From a virus: a stretch of DNA of 53,152 nucleotides. The position numbers and the translations under genes are program-made. The notes under the pieces were generated by a model that was given only the letters and a program-made list of their open reading frames with translations, was not told where the DNA came from and searched no databases. Shown piece after piece: positions 30,511 through 38,933 of the stretch (within the stretch, counting starts at the first letter, position 1; each line of letters begins with the position of its first letter). The DNA lies in IMG/VR virus record IMGVR_UViG_3300032271_000411, positions 1-53,152 of that record. The stretch is one strand, 5' to 3'.

Positions 30511-33054
30511 ATGGCAACCCAGATGCCCATCCCGCAGGACTATGGCCGTTTTGTGCCCCCGATATCAGAGGGATCAGAAGAGTTTGCCAACACCGCCGAG
30601 GTCGATCTGTTTGACCAGGCCGACGTTCAAGAGCAGGACGACGGCTCAGCGATCGTGCGCCTAGAGGACGATGATCTATTAGGTCCTGATGACTCGCCTG
30701 ACTTCTACGAGAACTTGGCTGATGTCATTGACTCGTATGACTTAACAGGTGTAGCGCTCAAGTACCTTGAGCTCGTTGAGAAAGACAAGTCAGCCCGCGA
30801 GGGGCGAGATAAGCAGTATGAGGAAGGGTTGCGTCGCACGGGGCTTGGCCAAGACGCGCCAGGCGGTGCCTCGTTTATGGGGGCAAGTAAGGTCGTGCAC
30901 CCCATCATGGCCGAGGGCTGCGTAGACTTCGCCGCCCGCGCCATCAAAGAGCTCTTCCCGCCTGACGGTCCAGTGCGCTCAAAGATTCTGGGCGAGGTGA
31001 CTGAGCAAAAGACTGCGATCGCCGAGCGCAAGCGCGATTACATGAACTACCAGTTGACCGAGAAGATCGAAGAGTACCGCGACGAGGAGGAGCAGTTGCT
31101 CACCCAGTTGCCGCTTGGTGGCTCGCAGTACATGAAGATCTGGTACGACGAGTCTAAGCGCCGCCCCTGCGCTGAGTTCTTGCCGATTGATAACGTGTAC
31201 CTGCCATTTGCCGCGGCCAACTTCTACACCGCAAGTCGCGTGACCGAGGTCAACGACATCACCCAGGACGACTTTGAGGCTCGCGTCTCGAGCGGGCTCT
31301 ACATTGACTTGGACATCTATCGCGCCTCGCAAGAGCCAGAAGAGTCAAAGCCAGAAAAAGCCAACAACAAGATTGAAGGCCGCAACAGCGAGGCCGATAA
31401 CATTGACGGCGTGCGCCGCGTGTTTCACATCTACACTTGGATGGAACTCGAGGACGACAAGAAGAGCAAGGGCGAGCGTGCCCCTTACATCTTGATGATT
31501 GATGAGTTGTCGTCCGAGGTCGTGGGGCTTTACCGCAACTGGGAAGACGGCGACGAGTTGATGTCAAAGCTCGACTGGATCGTTGAGTTTAAATTCATCC
31601 CTTGGCGAGGTGCTTATGCTGTCGGTCTGCCTCATCTTATTGGCGGCCTATCTGCCGCTCTTACTGGTGCTTTGCGTGCTTTACTTGACTCTGCGCACAT
31701 CAACAACGCCCCCACGATGCTCAAGCTCAAGGGCGGCAAAGTCTCGGGGCAAAGCATCGTCGTTGAGCCCACCCAAGTCACGGAAATCGAAGGTGCGCCA
31801 GGCGTAGACGACGTACGCAAGATTGCCATGCCGATGCCGTTCAATCAGCCCTCGGCCGTGCTGTTTCAGTTGCTTGGTTGGTTGACGGACGCCGCTAAAG
31901 GCGTGGTCACAACCGCCGAAGAGAAGATCGCCAACGTCACCTCCAACGCCCCCGTTGGCACCACGCAAGCGCTCATCGAGCAGGGCGCTGCCGTATTCTC
32001 GGCCATCCATGCACGGCTTCACACAAGCCAGGCGCGGGTGCTCAAGATCATCGGGCGCTTGAACCGTTGGTATCTGGACGACAACCCAGACGAGATGAGC
32101 CGCGAACTTGGCGTCACCTCAAAAGACTTTGAGAAGAACTCGGACGTGGTGCCGGTCTCTGACCCGCATATTTTTGCCGAGTCGCAGCGCTACGCCCAGG
32201 TGCAAGCGCTGGCCGCACGCGCCCAGGCTAACCCTGACCTCTACAACCGGTTGGCTGTTGAGAAGCGGATCCTTAAACAGATCAAGCTGCCCGACATCAA
32301 CGAGGTTTTACCTGACCCGCAGGACGTAAAAGAAATGAACCCGGCGCTTGAGAACGTCGCCATGACACTTGGCAAGCCTGTCGGTGCGTTCCCGAACCAA
32401 GACCACCTCGCCCACCTGCAAGTCCACCTTGACTACGCCAAAGACCCGATGTACGGGGCAAGCCCAATTATCGCGCCGGTGTTTACCCCACAAATGCTCG
32501 AGCATCTCAAGCAGCACTTGACGCTCTGGTACCTGAACACGATGGACAAGTATGCGTCTGACGCGTTGGGCGAGTCGTTTGATATCCTGAAGGTTCAGCC
32601 AATAATGCGGGAAGCCCAACAGCTACTTGCGGCGAGCTCGCAACATGTGCACCAGGACACGCAGCAGCAGTTTGCAGGCGTAGTGCCTGTCATGCAGCAG
32701 ATGATCCAGACCCTTCAACAACTCAAGTCGCAGCAGGCACCGACTGACCCAAGCGTGCAAGCCTTGGTTCAGACTCAGATGGCTGAAACGAACCGTAAAA
32801 CGCAAGCCGATCAAGCCAAAATTCAACTTGACCAGGCCAAGCTGGCTGCGGACGTCAAGGCCAAGCAGGAAAAGAACGTCGCTGACGAGCAAATCAAGGC
32901 GGCCGAGCTCACCCACGACATCAACTTGCTGACGCTTGAGCAGCAACATGAGCAGCAACGTCAACAACTTCAAGCGCAACAGCAGCAACAAATTGCAGCA
33001 CAGCAAGCAGCACAACAATCTCAACCTCAAGAAGTACCACCGCAAGGAGTTTAA
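30511..33054 (+). CDS. Portal protein
   Basis: 847 residues. FLPIDNVYLPFAAANFYTAS, then VTEVNDITQDDFEARVSSGL, NAPVGTTQALIEQGAAVFSA and QHLTLWYLNTMDKY are features of the large podovirus-type portal family. The C-terminal 130 residues are a Gln/Ala-rich helix, the likely barrel or crown extension. Twelve copies would form the DNA channel, binding terminase outside and adaptors below. The N-terminal EQDDGSAIVRLEDDD peptide is echoed in the scaffold protein. The start follows the preceding stop by 2 bases. Confidence 0.88.
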   Translation: MATQMPIPQDYGRFVPPISEGSEEFANTAEVDLFDQADVQEQDDGSAIVRLEDDDLLGPDDSPDFYENLADVIDSYDLTGVALKYLELVEKDKSAREGRDKQYEEGLRRTGLGQDAPGGASFMGASKVVHPIMAEGCVDFAARAIKELFPPDGPVRSKILGEVTEQKTAIAERKRDYMNYQLTEKIEEYRDEEEQLLTQLPLGGSQYMKIWYDESKRRPCAEFLPIDNVYLPFAAANFYTASRVTEVNDITQDDFEARVSSGLYIDLDIYRASQEPEESKPEKANNKIEGRNSEADNIDGVRRVFHIYTWMELEDDKKSKGERAPYILMIDELSSEVVGLYRNWEDGDELMSKLDWIVEFKFIPWRGAYAVGLPHLIGGLSAALTGALRALLDSAHINNAPTMLKLKGGKVSGQSIVVEPTQVTEIEGAPGVDDVRKIAMPMPFNQPSAVLFQLLGWLTDAAKGVVTTAEEKIANVTSNAPVGTTQALIEQGAAVFSAIHARLHTSQARVLKIIGRLNRWYLDDNPDEMSRELGVTSKDFEKNSDVVPVSDPHIFAESQRYAQVQALAARAQANPDLYNRLAVEKRILKQIKLPDINEVLPDPQDVKEMNPALENVAMTLGKPVGAFPNQDHLAHLQVHLDYAKDPMYGASPIIAPVFTPQMLEHLKQHLTLWYLNTMDKYASDALGESFDILKVQPIMREAQQLLAASSQHVHQDTQQQFAGVVPVMQQMIQTLQQLKSQQAPTDPSVQALVQTQMAETNRKTQADQAKIQLDQAKLAADVKAKQEKNVADEQIKAAELTHDINLLTLEQQHEQQRQQLQAQQQQQIAAQQAAQQSQPQEVPPQGV

Positions 33055-33056
33055 TC

Positions 33057-33338
33057 ATGTCTGACGCAATTTCGCAGCACAAACGTATGGCAATGGGCGA
33101 GTCCGTGCCCTTGGCAGGCGGCAAATCAGTGATCCAAAAGTATGCCAAGGGCGGCGCAGTGATGGCCGAGAGCAAGGCAGCTAACTTACCGGCCAAGGGT
33201 GGCGCATTGCAACCCGTCAAGGCGACTGGCGAGAAGATCGCAACCTTCAAAAAGGGTGGCGTTGTGCCTAAGAACGGCATGGGCTTGAAGATAATCATCG
33301 GTGTTCCTGCGCGTAAAGCCGCCGGCCGTGGTCGTTAA
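33057..33338 (+). CDS. Small basic protein with KGG repeats
   Basis: 93 residues, rich in Lys, Gly and Ala. VIQKYAKGGAVMAES and TFKKGGVVPKNGMG carry the same K-Y/F-x-KGG unit repeated in 38934-39557. No domain is recognised. Probably a small virion or assembly protein; inferred from place between portal and scaffold. Confidence 0.65.
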   Translation: MSDAISQHKRMAMGESVPLAGGKSVIQKYAKGGAVMAESKAANLPAKGGALQPVKATGEKIATFKKGGVVPKNGMGLKIIIGVPARKAAGRGR

Positions 33339-33519
33339 CCCAGTCAGCGAGCTAATCGGCAAGATAAAGGAGCGGCGCTTAGAGCTAGCGCTCTCCCTTG
33401 CTGACGGCTACGCGATCAACATTGAGTCTTACCACCGGATGGTTGGCACGTATCAAGGGCTTGGTGAAGCCCTGGACATACTTGACAGTATCTTGAATGA
33501 TGAGGACGAGGATTTGTAA
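33328..33519 (+). CDS. Small helical protein next to portal, start uncertain
   Basis: From the GTG at 33328 about 63 residues: VVNPVSELIGKIKERRLELA then SLADGYAINIESYHRMVGTY and an acidic tail LDSILNDEDEDL. Short helical proteins of this layout often follow portal genes in environmental phages. A GTG at 33301 would add 9 residues; neither start has a clear ribosome-binding site. Confidence 0.6.
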   Translation: MVVNPVSELIGKIKERRLELALSLADGYAINIESYHRMVGTYQGLGEALDILDSILNDEDEDL

Positions 33520-33520
33520 A

Positions 33521-33983
33521 CGCCTTTAGCAAGCGGGGGTGTCTACTGGTAAGGGTCGTTACCTCAAACGCCTAGCTTTAGGGCTGACGCTTCGGAATAG
33601 ACGAGGGTCAACACGCATAGGGGTTGCTGGCTGACGAGCAGCATCAGACTGAGTCCAAAGGGCTGTGACAAGGCCAGCCACGGTTTGATGTACAAAAGGC
33701 AGTCCCTAGCCGTGTTGGTATGTGAAAGCAGATGCTGTTGGATTGCTAAAAAACCTTAACCGATATTCTAATGTCGGTGGCTACAGCACCCGCCATCTAA
33801 GCGCCTGCTGATCACAGGGGCAGTGCAGCGAGTAATTTACCAACACGGGATTGTCCATCGTAAATGACAATGTAGCGGCTTGCGGGCGAAATCTGAACAG
33901 AACAATGAGAGCTGTGTATCTCAGGCAAGGAACGACAGTGACACCTCGGAAAGACGAGGATAACCGCGCCGAATGGCGCTTTT
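33521..33983 (+). ncRNA. Candidate large structured RNA in the late operon
   Basis: No convincing ORF spans this segment, but it holds many complementary stems: 33548-33552/33559-33563, 33571-33574/33579-33582, 33609-33612/33623-33626, 33628-33633/33675-33680, an 11-bp perfect long-range helix 33710-33720/33838-33848 closing a multibranched domain (33733-33738/33783-33788, 33760-33766/33771-33777), then 33850-33855/33866-33871, 33906-33910/33919-33923 and 33944-33948/33955-33959. It ends with GCGCC-GAAT-GGCGC and T4, a terminator-like 3' end. It lacks tRNA, tmRNA, RNase P or intron hallmarks. Size and phage context recall ROOL and GOLLD RNAs, but the identity is unknown. Confidence 0.65.
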
Positions 33984-34006
33984 AACCAAGTGCCGAATGG
34001 CGCTTT
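33966..34006 (+). repeat. Two tandem GAAT-loop hairpins before the GroES-like gene
   Basis: GCGCC-GAAT-GGCGC-TTTT (33966-33983) and GTGCC-GAAT-GGCGC-TTT (33990-34006) are near-identical units. The first could terminate the upstream RNA. The second stands directly before AAGGAG and the ATG at 34018, where it could influence translation or act as an RNA-processing boundary. Confidence 0.75.
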
Positions 34007-34017
34007 AAGGAGTAGGT

Positions 34018-34428
34018 ATGAAGGACTTTGAAACCCTCGATGAGGCGTTCCCGCAGTGCGTACATGGCATCACACCACTAGGTGCCCGAGTGTTGTTACA
34101 ACTCAAAAGCGTCAAAAAAGCCAGTAAAGGCGGCATCATCCTAGTAGAAGAAACACGCGAAACTGAGCGTGCGCAGTCAATGATTGGCAAGGTCTTAGCG
34201 CTTGGTCCAATCGCATTCAAAAACCGTGACACTTTATCTGAATGGGGCGAAGGCATCTGGTGCCAGGTCGGCGACTACGTGCGCGTACCCCGTTGGTCAG
34301 GCGATCGGTTCACAGTGCCCAACCCAAACGACGCAGAAGACCAAGTTTCACTGCAAATCCTGAACGATTTTGAGTTATGGGCGAAGGTTGACCCTGACCA
34401 AGTCTTAACAATGAGGCAATTTGTATGA
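34018..34428 (+). CDS. GroES-like co-chaperonin
   Basis: 136 residues. ITPLGARVLLQLKSVKKASK then GGIILVEETRETERAQSMIG and KVLALGPIAFKN follow the Cpn10 fold: N-terminal strand, mobile loop with GGI, and the GKVLALGP strand; WCQVGDYVRVPRW matches the later VGDxV core. The C-terminal extension (about 100-136) is phage-specific. Phage co-chaperonins such as T4 gp31 help host GroEL fold the capsid protein; the position before scaffold and capsid fits. An AAGGAG site precedes the ATG, and it overlaps the scaffold gene by 4 bases. Confidence 0.82.
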   Translation: MKDFETLDEAFPQCVHGITPLGARVLLQLKSVKKASKGGIILVEETRETERAQSMIGKVLALGPIAFKNRDTLSEWGEGIWCQVGDYVRVPRWSGDRFTVPNPNDAEDQVSLQILNDFELWAKVDPDQVLTMRQFV

Positions 34429-35381
34429 CACCCACTGATAAAGCAGAGATGCAAGTCGCCGAAGAGCAGGATGGCTCGGCCGTTGTGCACCTGGAGGACG
34501 GCGAAGCGCCCGAGGCCGAAGAAAAACCCGAACTTGCCGAGGGTGGCGAGGTTGAAACCAACGACGGGCTTGATTCTGACCCCGATCGGGAGCAAATTCG
34601 CGCCGCTCGACGCGAAGAAAGACGGTTAAAAAAGCAAATTCATCGCGAAAAGACTAAAGAATCTAGTCACCTTATCAACAATTTGCGCACACAAAACCAG
34701 CAACTCTCGGAGCGCCTCGCGCACCTTGAGAAACGCACCTCTGGGGCTGAATTAGCCCGTGTTGACAAGGCGATTGACGATACCGAAGTCCAGATTGAGT
34801 ACGCAAAGATGAAAATGCGTGAGGCCGTCGCCAATCAGGACGGTGACGCAGTCGTCAAGGCTCAAGAGCTAATGTACGAGTCGCAACGCAAGGTCGAGTC
34901 GCTTAAATCTATCAAAGATCAGGCAACCCGGCAGATGTCGCAGCCACCCAAGCCCACAATGAACGTGCCAGACCCGGCTGTTCAGCGTAACGCCGCGGAT
35001 TGGATGGAGCGCAACCCGTGGTATGACCCACAGGCCAAGGACATGGACTCGGAAATCGCGCAGCGCTTGGACAAAAAGCTCACCGACGAGGGTTATGACC
35101 CCTCTTCGCCCGATTACTGGGATGAGCTCGATGAACGTGTCTCAAAGTACTTGCCGCATCGCATGAGTGGTGCTGCGCCGCAACGCGCCGCAACGCAGCG
35201 CCCCCGCGTGACAGGCTCAGGGCGCGAGTCCGCACCAACCGGCCGCGCTAACGAGTTCCGTCTTTCGGCTGACCGCGTGCAGGCCATCAAAGACATGGGC
35301 GCTTGGGATAACCCCGATCAACGCGCAAAGATGATCAAATCCTACGCAAAATATGACCGTGAAAACAAAGGAAGGAACTAA
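34425..35381 (+). CDS. Probable scaffolding protein
   Basis: 318 residues. Acidic N-terminus (EEQDGSAVVHLEDGEAPEAE), then a long charged coiled-coil (about 60-170, REERRLKKQIHREKTKESSH), then a domain with WMERNPWYDPQAKDMDSEIA and a basic C-terminus (FRLSADRVQAIKDMGAWDNP ... KSYAKYDRENK). The acidic/coiled/basic layout and place just before the capsid genes fit a scaffold that guides procapsid assembly. LAEGGEV carries the Gly-Gly tag seen elsewhere. Confidence 0.8.
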   Translation: MTPTDKAEMQVAEEQDGSAVVHLEDGEAPEAEEKPELAEGGEVETNDGLDSDPDREQIRAARREERRLKKQIHREKTKESSHLINNLRTQNQQLSERLAHLEKRTSGAELARVDKAIDDTEVQIEYAKMKMREAVANQDGDAVVKAQELMYESQRKVESLKSIKDQATRQMSQPPKPTMNVPDPAVQRNAADWMERNPWYDPQAKDMDSEIAQRLDKKLTDEGYDPSSPDYWDELDERVSKYLPHRMSGAAPQRAATQRPRVTGSGRESAPTGRANEFRLSADRVQAIKDMGAWDNPDQRAKMIKSYAKYDRENKGRN

Positions 35382-35383
35382 TC

Positions 35384-35911
35384 ATGGATAACCGTTTAAA
35401 ACGCAGCCCAGGCGAGAGCCGCAGCAACCGTACCGAGCAAGACGCATCACGCGCAGCGCCTGAGGAGAACTTTCCGATCGTGCGTGAGCGTCGCCGTGCG
35501 CGTAACGAGTTTCAGCAAACCGTGTTGCCAAATATCCCAGAGATCCCAGGCTTTCACCTCTGTTGGCTTGCGACAAACAGCCAGTATGACCCGATCCATC
35601 GCCGGTTCTCGCTAGGTTACGCGCCTGTGCGAGCAGACGAGATGCCGGGCTACGACATGTACAAGGTCAAAGAGGGCGATCAGTCTGGCCACATCATGTG
35701 CAACGAGATGCTGCTTTGCAAGATGCCGATGGACATTTACCAAGACATCATGCTCGAGCATCACCACTTCCAACCGATGGATGAGGCCGATAAGATCCGC
35801 ATCGATCAGGAGCAGCTTGTCAGCCAACGCGACCGCTCAGGCAAGGCAATGGGCAGCGTTGAGGGTGGCTTGCCAGATGACAGTAACGTGAAATTGCCAC
35901 ACTTTAGTTAA
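35384..35911 (+). CDS. Conserved protein between scaffold and capsid
   Basis: 175 residues: arginine-rich start (RSPGESRSNRTEQDASRAAP), then FHLCWLATNSQYDPIHRRFS and GYAPVRADEMPGYD, and a helical His-rich stretch LEHHHFQPMDEADKIRIDQE. I recall similar proteins in this place in environmental phages. The role is probably structural or assembly-related. AAAGGAAGGAACTAATC precedes the ATG. Confidence 0.65.
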   Translation: MDNRLKRSPGESRSNRTEQDASRAAPEENFPIVRERRRARNEFQQTVLPNIPEIPGFHLCWLATNSQYDPIHRRFSLGYAPVRADEMPGYDMYKVKEGDQSGHIMCNEMLLCKMPMDIYQDIMLEHHHFQPMDEADKIRIDQEQLVSQRDRSGKAMGSVEGGLPDDSNVKLPHFS

Positions 35912-36086
35912 CTTGCTTTACTTTTAAAAAATTAGTATTAAAATATGCTGCATATGGATACCCGCTTTGTAAAAAGCAGGTATCCACACCAAATTTAGTC
36001 CTAAAAATCATGTTCTAGATGATTTTGCCTGTAGCTTTGAAGAAAGCGAAAACATTATCCCTTTAACTGTTTTTTAGGAGCATCCT
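35912..36086 (+). promoter_or_regulatory. Capsid-gene leader with promoter and three hairpins
   Basis: A promoter-like pair TTTACT (35917-35922) and TAAAAT (35939-35944), 16 bp apart, is followed by a 13-bp stem with one mismatch (35956-35968/35973-35985), an 8-bp stem (36004-36011/36019-36026) and GCTTT-GAAG-AAAGC (36033-36046). AGGAGCATCCT is the ribosome-binding site. It likely gives separate, stable transcripts for capsid proteins. Confidence 0.6.
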
Positions 36087-36674
36087 ATGAGTGCAACTAA
36101 CGCACCTTTTGGCCTGCGACCTGCGTATTTCCCAACTGGATTGGAACGCGCACAAGCCTTGGCTAATGGTATTACATCGGGCTACGCTAGCAACATCCTG
36201 AAAGGTCAGGCTGTTCAGTATTCGCCTAACGCTGGCGTCATCTTGCCGGTTCTCGACACCACAACCAACAGCGGTTTAGTCTCTGGTGCCTTCGCAGGCG
36301 TCGAGTGGACTGACACAACTGGCCGTCGTCGTGTATCTAACTACTGGCCTGCAAACACTGCGTATATCGCAGGTAGCTGCATCGCCTATTTCTACAACGA
36401 TCAACAGATCGTGTACGAAATCCAGACTGACGGCACTATGGCTCAAACTTCGGTCGGTAACGAAGCGAACTTGAGCAACTTTGCTGCCGGCTCTAACACA
36501 ACTGGTCTGTCACAGATGACTCTGTCGGCATCGCTCGTTGGTTCAGGAAGCACTGGTCAGTTCCGTATTGTTGATATTGCACCTTACCCAGATAACAACT
36601 GGGGCGACGCTTATGTGATCGTTCGTGTACAGGTCAGCAACCCTCAATTTGTGGCTGCTAAAGCCGCTATCTAA
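36087..36674 (+). CDS. Capsid decoration or structural protein
   Basis: 195 residues, beta-rich: NAPFGLRPAYFPTGLERAQA then NILKGQAVQYSPNAGVILPV and GVEWTDTTGRRRVSNYW. Proteins starting SATNAPFGxRPxY precede the major capsid gene in many environmental phages and are taken to stabilise the head. A strong AGGAG and the hairpin leader suggest high expression. Exact role inferred. Confidence 0.7.
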   Translation: MSATNAPFGLRPAYFPTGLERAQALANGITSGYASNILKGQAVQYSPNAGVILPVLDTTTNSGLVSGAFAGVEWTDTTGRRRVSNYWPANTAYIAGSCIAYFYNDQQIVYEIQTDGTMAQTSVGNEANLSNFAAGSNTTGLSQMTLSASLVGSGSTGQFRIVDIAPYPDNNWGDAYVIVRVQVSNPQFVAAKAAI

Positions 36675-36685
36675 GGAGAACTGAT

Positions 36686-37600
36686 ATGGCAGCTCCAATG
36701 CGCAGTACCGACTTTCGAAGTATCGTTGAGCCAATCCTCAACGAGTGCTTCGATGGCATCTATGACCAACGTGCCGATGAGTGGAGCACAGTGTTCCGCG
36801 AGCAAATGGGCATCCCACGCAACTACCACGAAGAGCCCGTCTTGTACGGCTTCGGCGCGGCTCCTCAGTTACCTGACGGCAGCCCCGTCTCGTATCAGCA
36901 GGGCGGCGTGCTGTTCCTCCAGCGCTATGTGTACAACGTCTATGGCTTATCCTTCGCGTTGACCTAAGTGTTGGTTGAGGACGGCGATCACATCCGTATC
37001 GGTCAGGTCTACGCCAAGCACTTGGCGCAGTCGTTGATTGAAACTAAAGAACTGCTCGCAGCTAACGTATTGAACCGTGCGTTCAATAGCAGCTACGTCG
37101 GCGGCGATGGCGTCTCACTCACCAACACCTCGCACCCAATCGTAAACGGCGTGTTCAGCAACCAATTGGCTACTGCAGCCAACTTGTCGCAAACCTCGCT
37201 TGAGCAGATGCTCATTCAAGTGCGCCAGGCCGTGGACAACAACGGTAAGAAGATTCGTCTTCAGCCGTTCAAGTTGATCGTTGCCCCAGGTAACGTGTTC
37301 CAAGCCGAAGTTCTGTTGAAGTCTGTGCTTCGTACCGGCACCGCCAACAACGACATCAACCCAGTCAAGTCGATTGGTCTGATGCCTGAGGGCGCTTCGG
37401 TACTGAGCCGTTTGACTTCAGCCACCAACTGGTGGGTGCAGACTGACGCGCCAGAAGGCCTGAAGTTGATGATGCGCCGTGGTCTTGAAAAGACTATGGA
37501 AGGCGACTTTGAGACTGACTCAATGCGCTACAAAGCAACAGAGCGGTACACGATTTCGTGGACTGATCCTCGCGCAGTGTACGGCACGCCAGGCGTGTAA
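36686..37600 (+). CDS. Major capsid protein, interrupted by one in-frame TAA
   Basis: The first 93 residues (MAAPMRSTDFRSIVEPILNE ... VYGLSFALT) and the following 211 (VLVEDGDHIRIGQVYAKHLA ... AVYGTPGV) are in the same frame, separated only by TAA at 36965-36967. The junction is smooth, and the second part contains the expected late-capsid ending (MEGDFETDSMRYKATERYTI, then SWTDPRAVYG). A lysine codon changed at one base (AAA to TAA) would explain it. A GTG at 36968 could restart translation. With read-through the protein is about 305 residues, normal for this small HK97-fold-like group. Sequencing error, read-through or a split product are all possible. Confidence 0.85.
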
Positions 37601-37606
37601 AGTAAC

Positions 37607-37638
37607 GGGGGCTAGTCCAAAAGATTAGCCCCTTTTTT
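37607..37638 (+). terminator. Terminator after the major capsid gene
   Basis: GGGGCTA (37608-37614) pairs with TAGCCCC (37626-37632), 11-base loop, then TTTTTT (37633-37638). It would lower expression of downstream genes relative to capsid. Confidence 0.9.
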
Positions 37639-37675
37639 CTATCAACCGAGTGGTTCAAGCCACAGGAGATTTAAA

Positions 37676-38923
37676 ATGCCCCAATATTCAGACGACCTAT
37701 TCTTAGGTCCTGCACCGACTTTTATGGGTACTGGCATTCGCCCGTACACCACTACTGCTACCGGCGGCACAGGCGGCACCTCGTCAACAACGCTTACAGT
37801 GACAGCCGTGGGCTTTGGCTCACCAATCGTTTTAGGCATGTTTGTTGACGGCACAAGCGTCACAGACGGCACTTACATCACAGCGTTTGGCACAGGCACC
37901 GGCGGCGTCGGCACCTACACGCTGAACCAAGCCATTAACGTGGCCAACACAACCGCTTTGACGTTGCACAACAACACGGCCTTTGATAACCCATCGCCGA
38001 TGAGCCTGGGCGTTGGCCCACTTGGCCGCATCTACGTTTGGGATGTTACCCCCCAGGCGTTGGTTGCAAACAACATCGCAGCATCACAAACTCCGGTTGC
38101 CGCAGCGTCTTTGACTTTGACTGCAGGCACCTCTGTTCGCTCGGTGACAACCACCGGCGGCGCAACTGTTTTACAACTTGACCTGCCACGCGCTGTAAAA
38201 GTAACCACCGGCACTGCCACTGGCTCTGCTTTGGCAAGCGTTGCAACAACTGGTACAGGCGGTCAAATCTCTTACACCTCGAACGCAAGCGTGTTCACAG
38301 GTCAACGAGTGACTGTGTCTGGCACAGCAGGCGGCACAGGTTCAATTACCGGCTACACAAACCCAACGACCTACATCCTGACCGCTGTCACCGCGACAAC
38401 CGCGACCTTGACCACCACCGCAGGCGCTGCTGTTGCCTCAGTAGCAGGCACGATCACGGGATTGACTTTCACCCTCGGCGCTGCACCGCAGACCGTTACG
38501 GTGTCTGGCTTTGACTACTACGGCCAGGCCATGAGCGAGGCGATCACTTCTAGCGCCGCGGTCAGCACAGCCGTTAACGGTAAGAAAGCCTTTTACCTGG
38601 TGAGCTCAATCACAACCTCTGGCGCTACTGGCACCGCTTTGACTGTCGGCACAACTGACATTCTCGGCCTTCCAGTTCGTGTCACAAACGTGGCCTATGT
38701 CGCAAGCGTTAAGAGCAACAACGCTTTGGCGCAAGATGGCGGTCAATTCACTGCCGCTGACACTGCAACCGCAACAACCACCACTGGCGATGTGCGCGGC
38801 ACTTACGTACCCGCCACAGCCTCTGACGGTATCGTTCGCACTGTCATGGGTGTCTTGCTGCCAGCAATCGCTGTTGGTCCAAACGCAACCCGTGTTGGCG
38901 CACTCGGCGTCACACAAGCCTAA
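37676..38923 (+). CDS. Thr/Ala-rich virion protein with repeated beta insertions
   Basis: 415 residues. The N- and C-terminal parts frame a structural protein (YSDDLFLGPAPTFMGTGIRP; VTVSGFDYYGQAMSEAITSS; VNGKKAFYLVSSITTSGATG). Two low-complexity beta segments are inserted: VGFGSPIVLGMFVDGTSVTD ... VGTYTLNQ, and VASVATTGTGGQISYTSNAS ... ATLTT. Such modules are common, exchangeable parts of environmental phage virion proteins. Likely head or tail-associated. Confidence 0.65.
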   Translation: MPQYSDDLFLGPAPTFMGTGIRPYTTTATGGTGGTSSTTLTVTAVGFGSPIVLGMFVDGTSVTDGTYITAFGTGTGGVGTYTLNQAINVANTTALTLHNNTAFDNPSPMSLGVGPLGRIYVWDVTPQALVANNIAASQTPVAAASLTLTAGTSVRSVTTTGGATVLQLDLPRAVKVTTGTATGSALASVATTGTGGQISYTSNASVFTGQRVTVSGTAGGTGSITGYTNPTTYILTAVTATTATLTTTAGAAVASVAGTITGLTFTLGAAPQTVTVSGFDYYGQAMSEAITSSAAVSTAVNGKKAFYLVSSITTSGATGTALTVGTTDILGLPVRVTNVAYVASVKSNNALAQDGGQFTAADTATATTTTGDVRGTYVPATASDGIVRTVMGVLLPAIAVGPNATRVGALGVTQA

Positions 38924-38933
38924 GGGGTAGATC

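Noticed and set aside
33521-33983. Group I or II intron, tmRNA, RNase P RNA or tRNA in the large gap
   Set aside because: I looked for the P7-type core, domain V, T-arm and CCA end, and the RNase P P4 elements and found none; neighbouring genes are not interrupted.
36965-36967. Alternative genetic code (TAA as sense codon) to explain the capsid stop
   Set aside because: Many other genes here use TAA as their natural stop with correct downstream overlaps, and no further in-frame TAA was found inside conserved genes.
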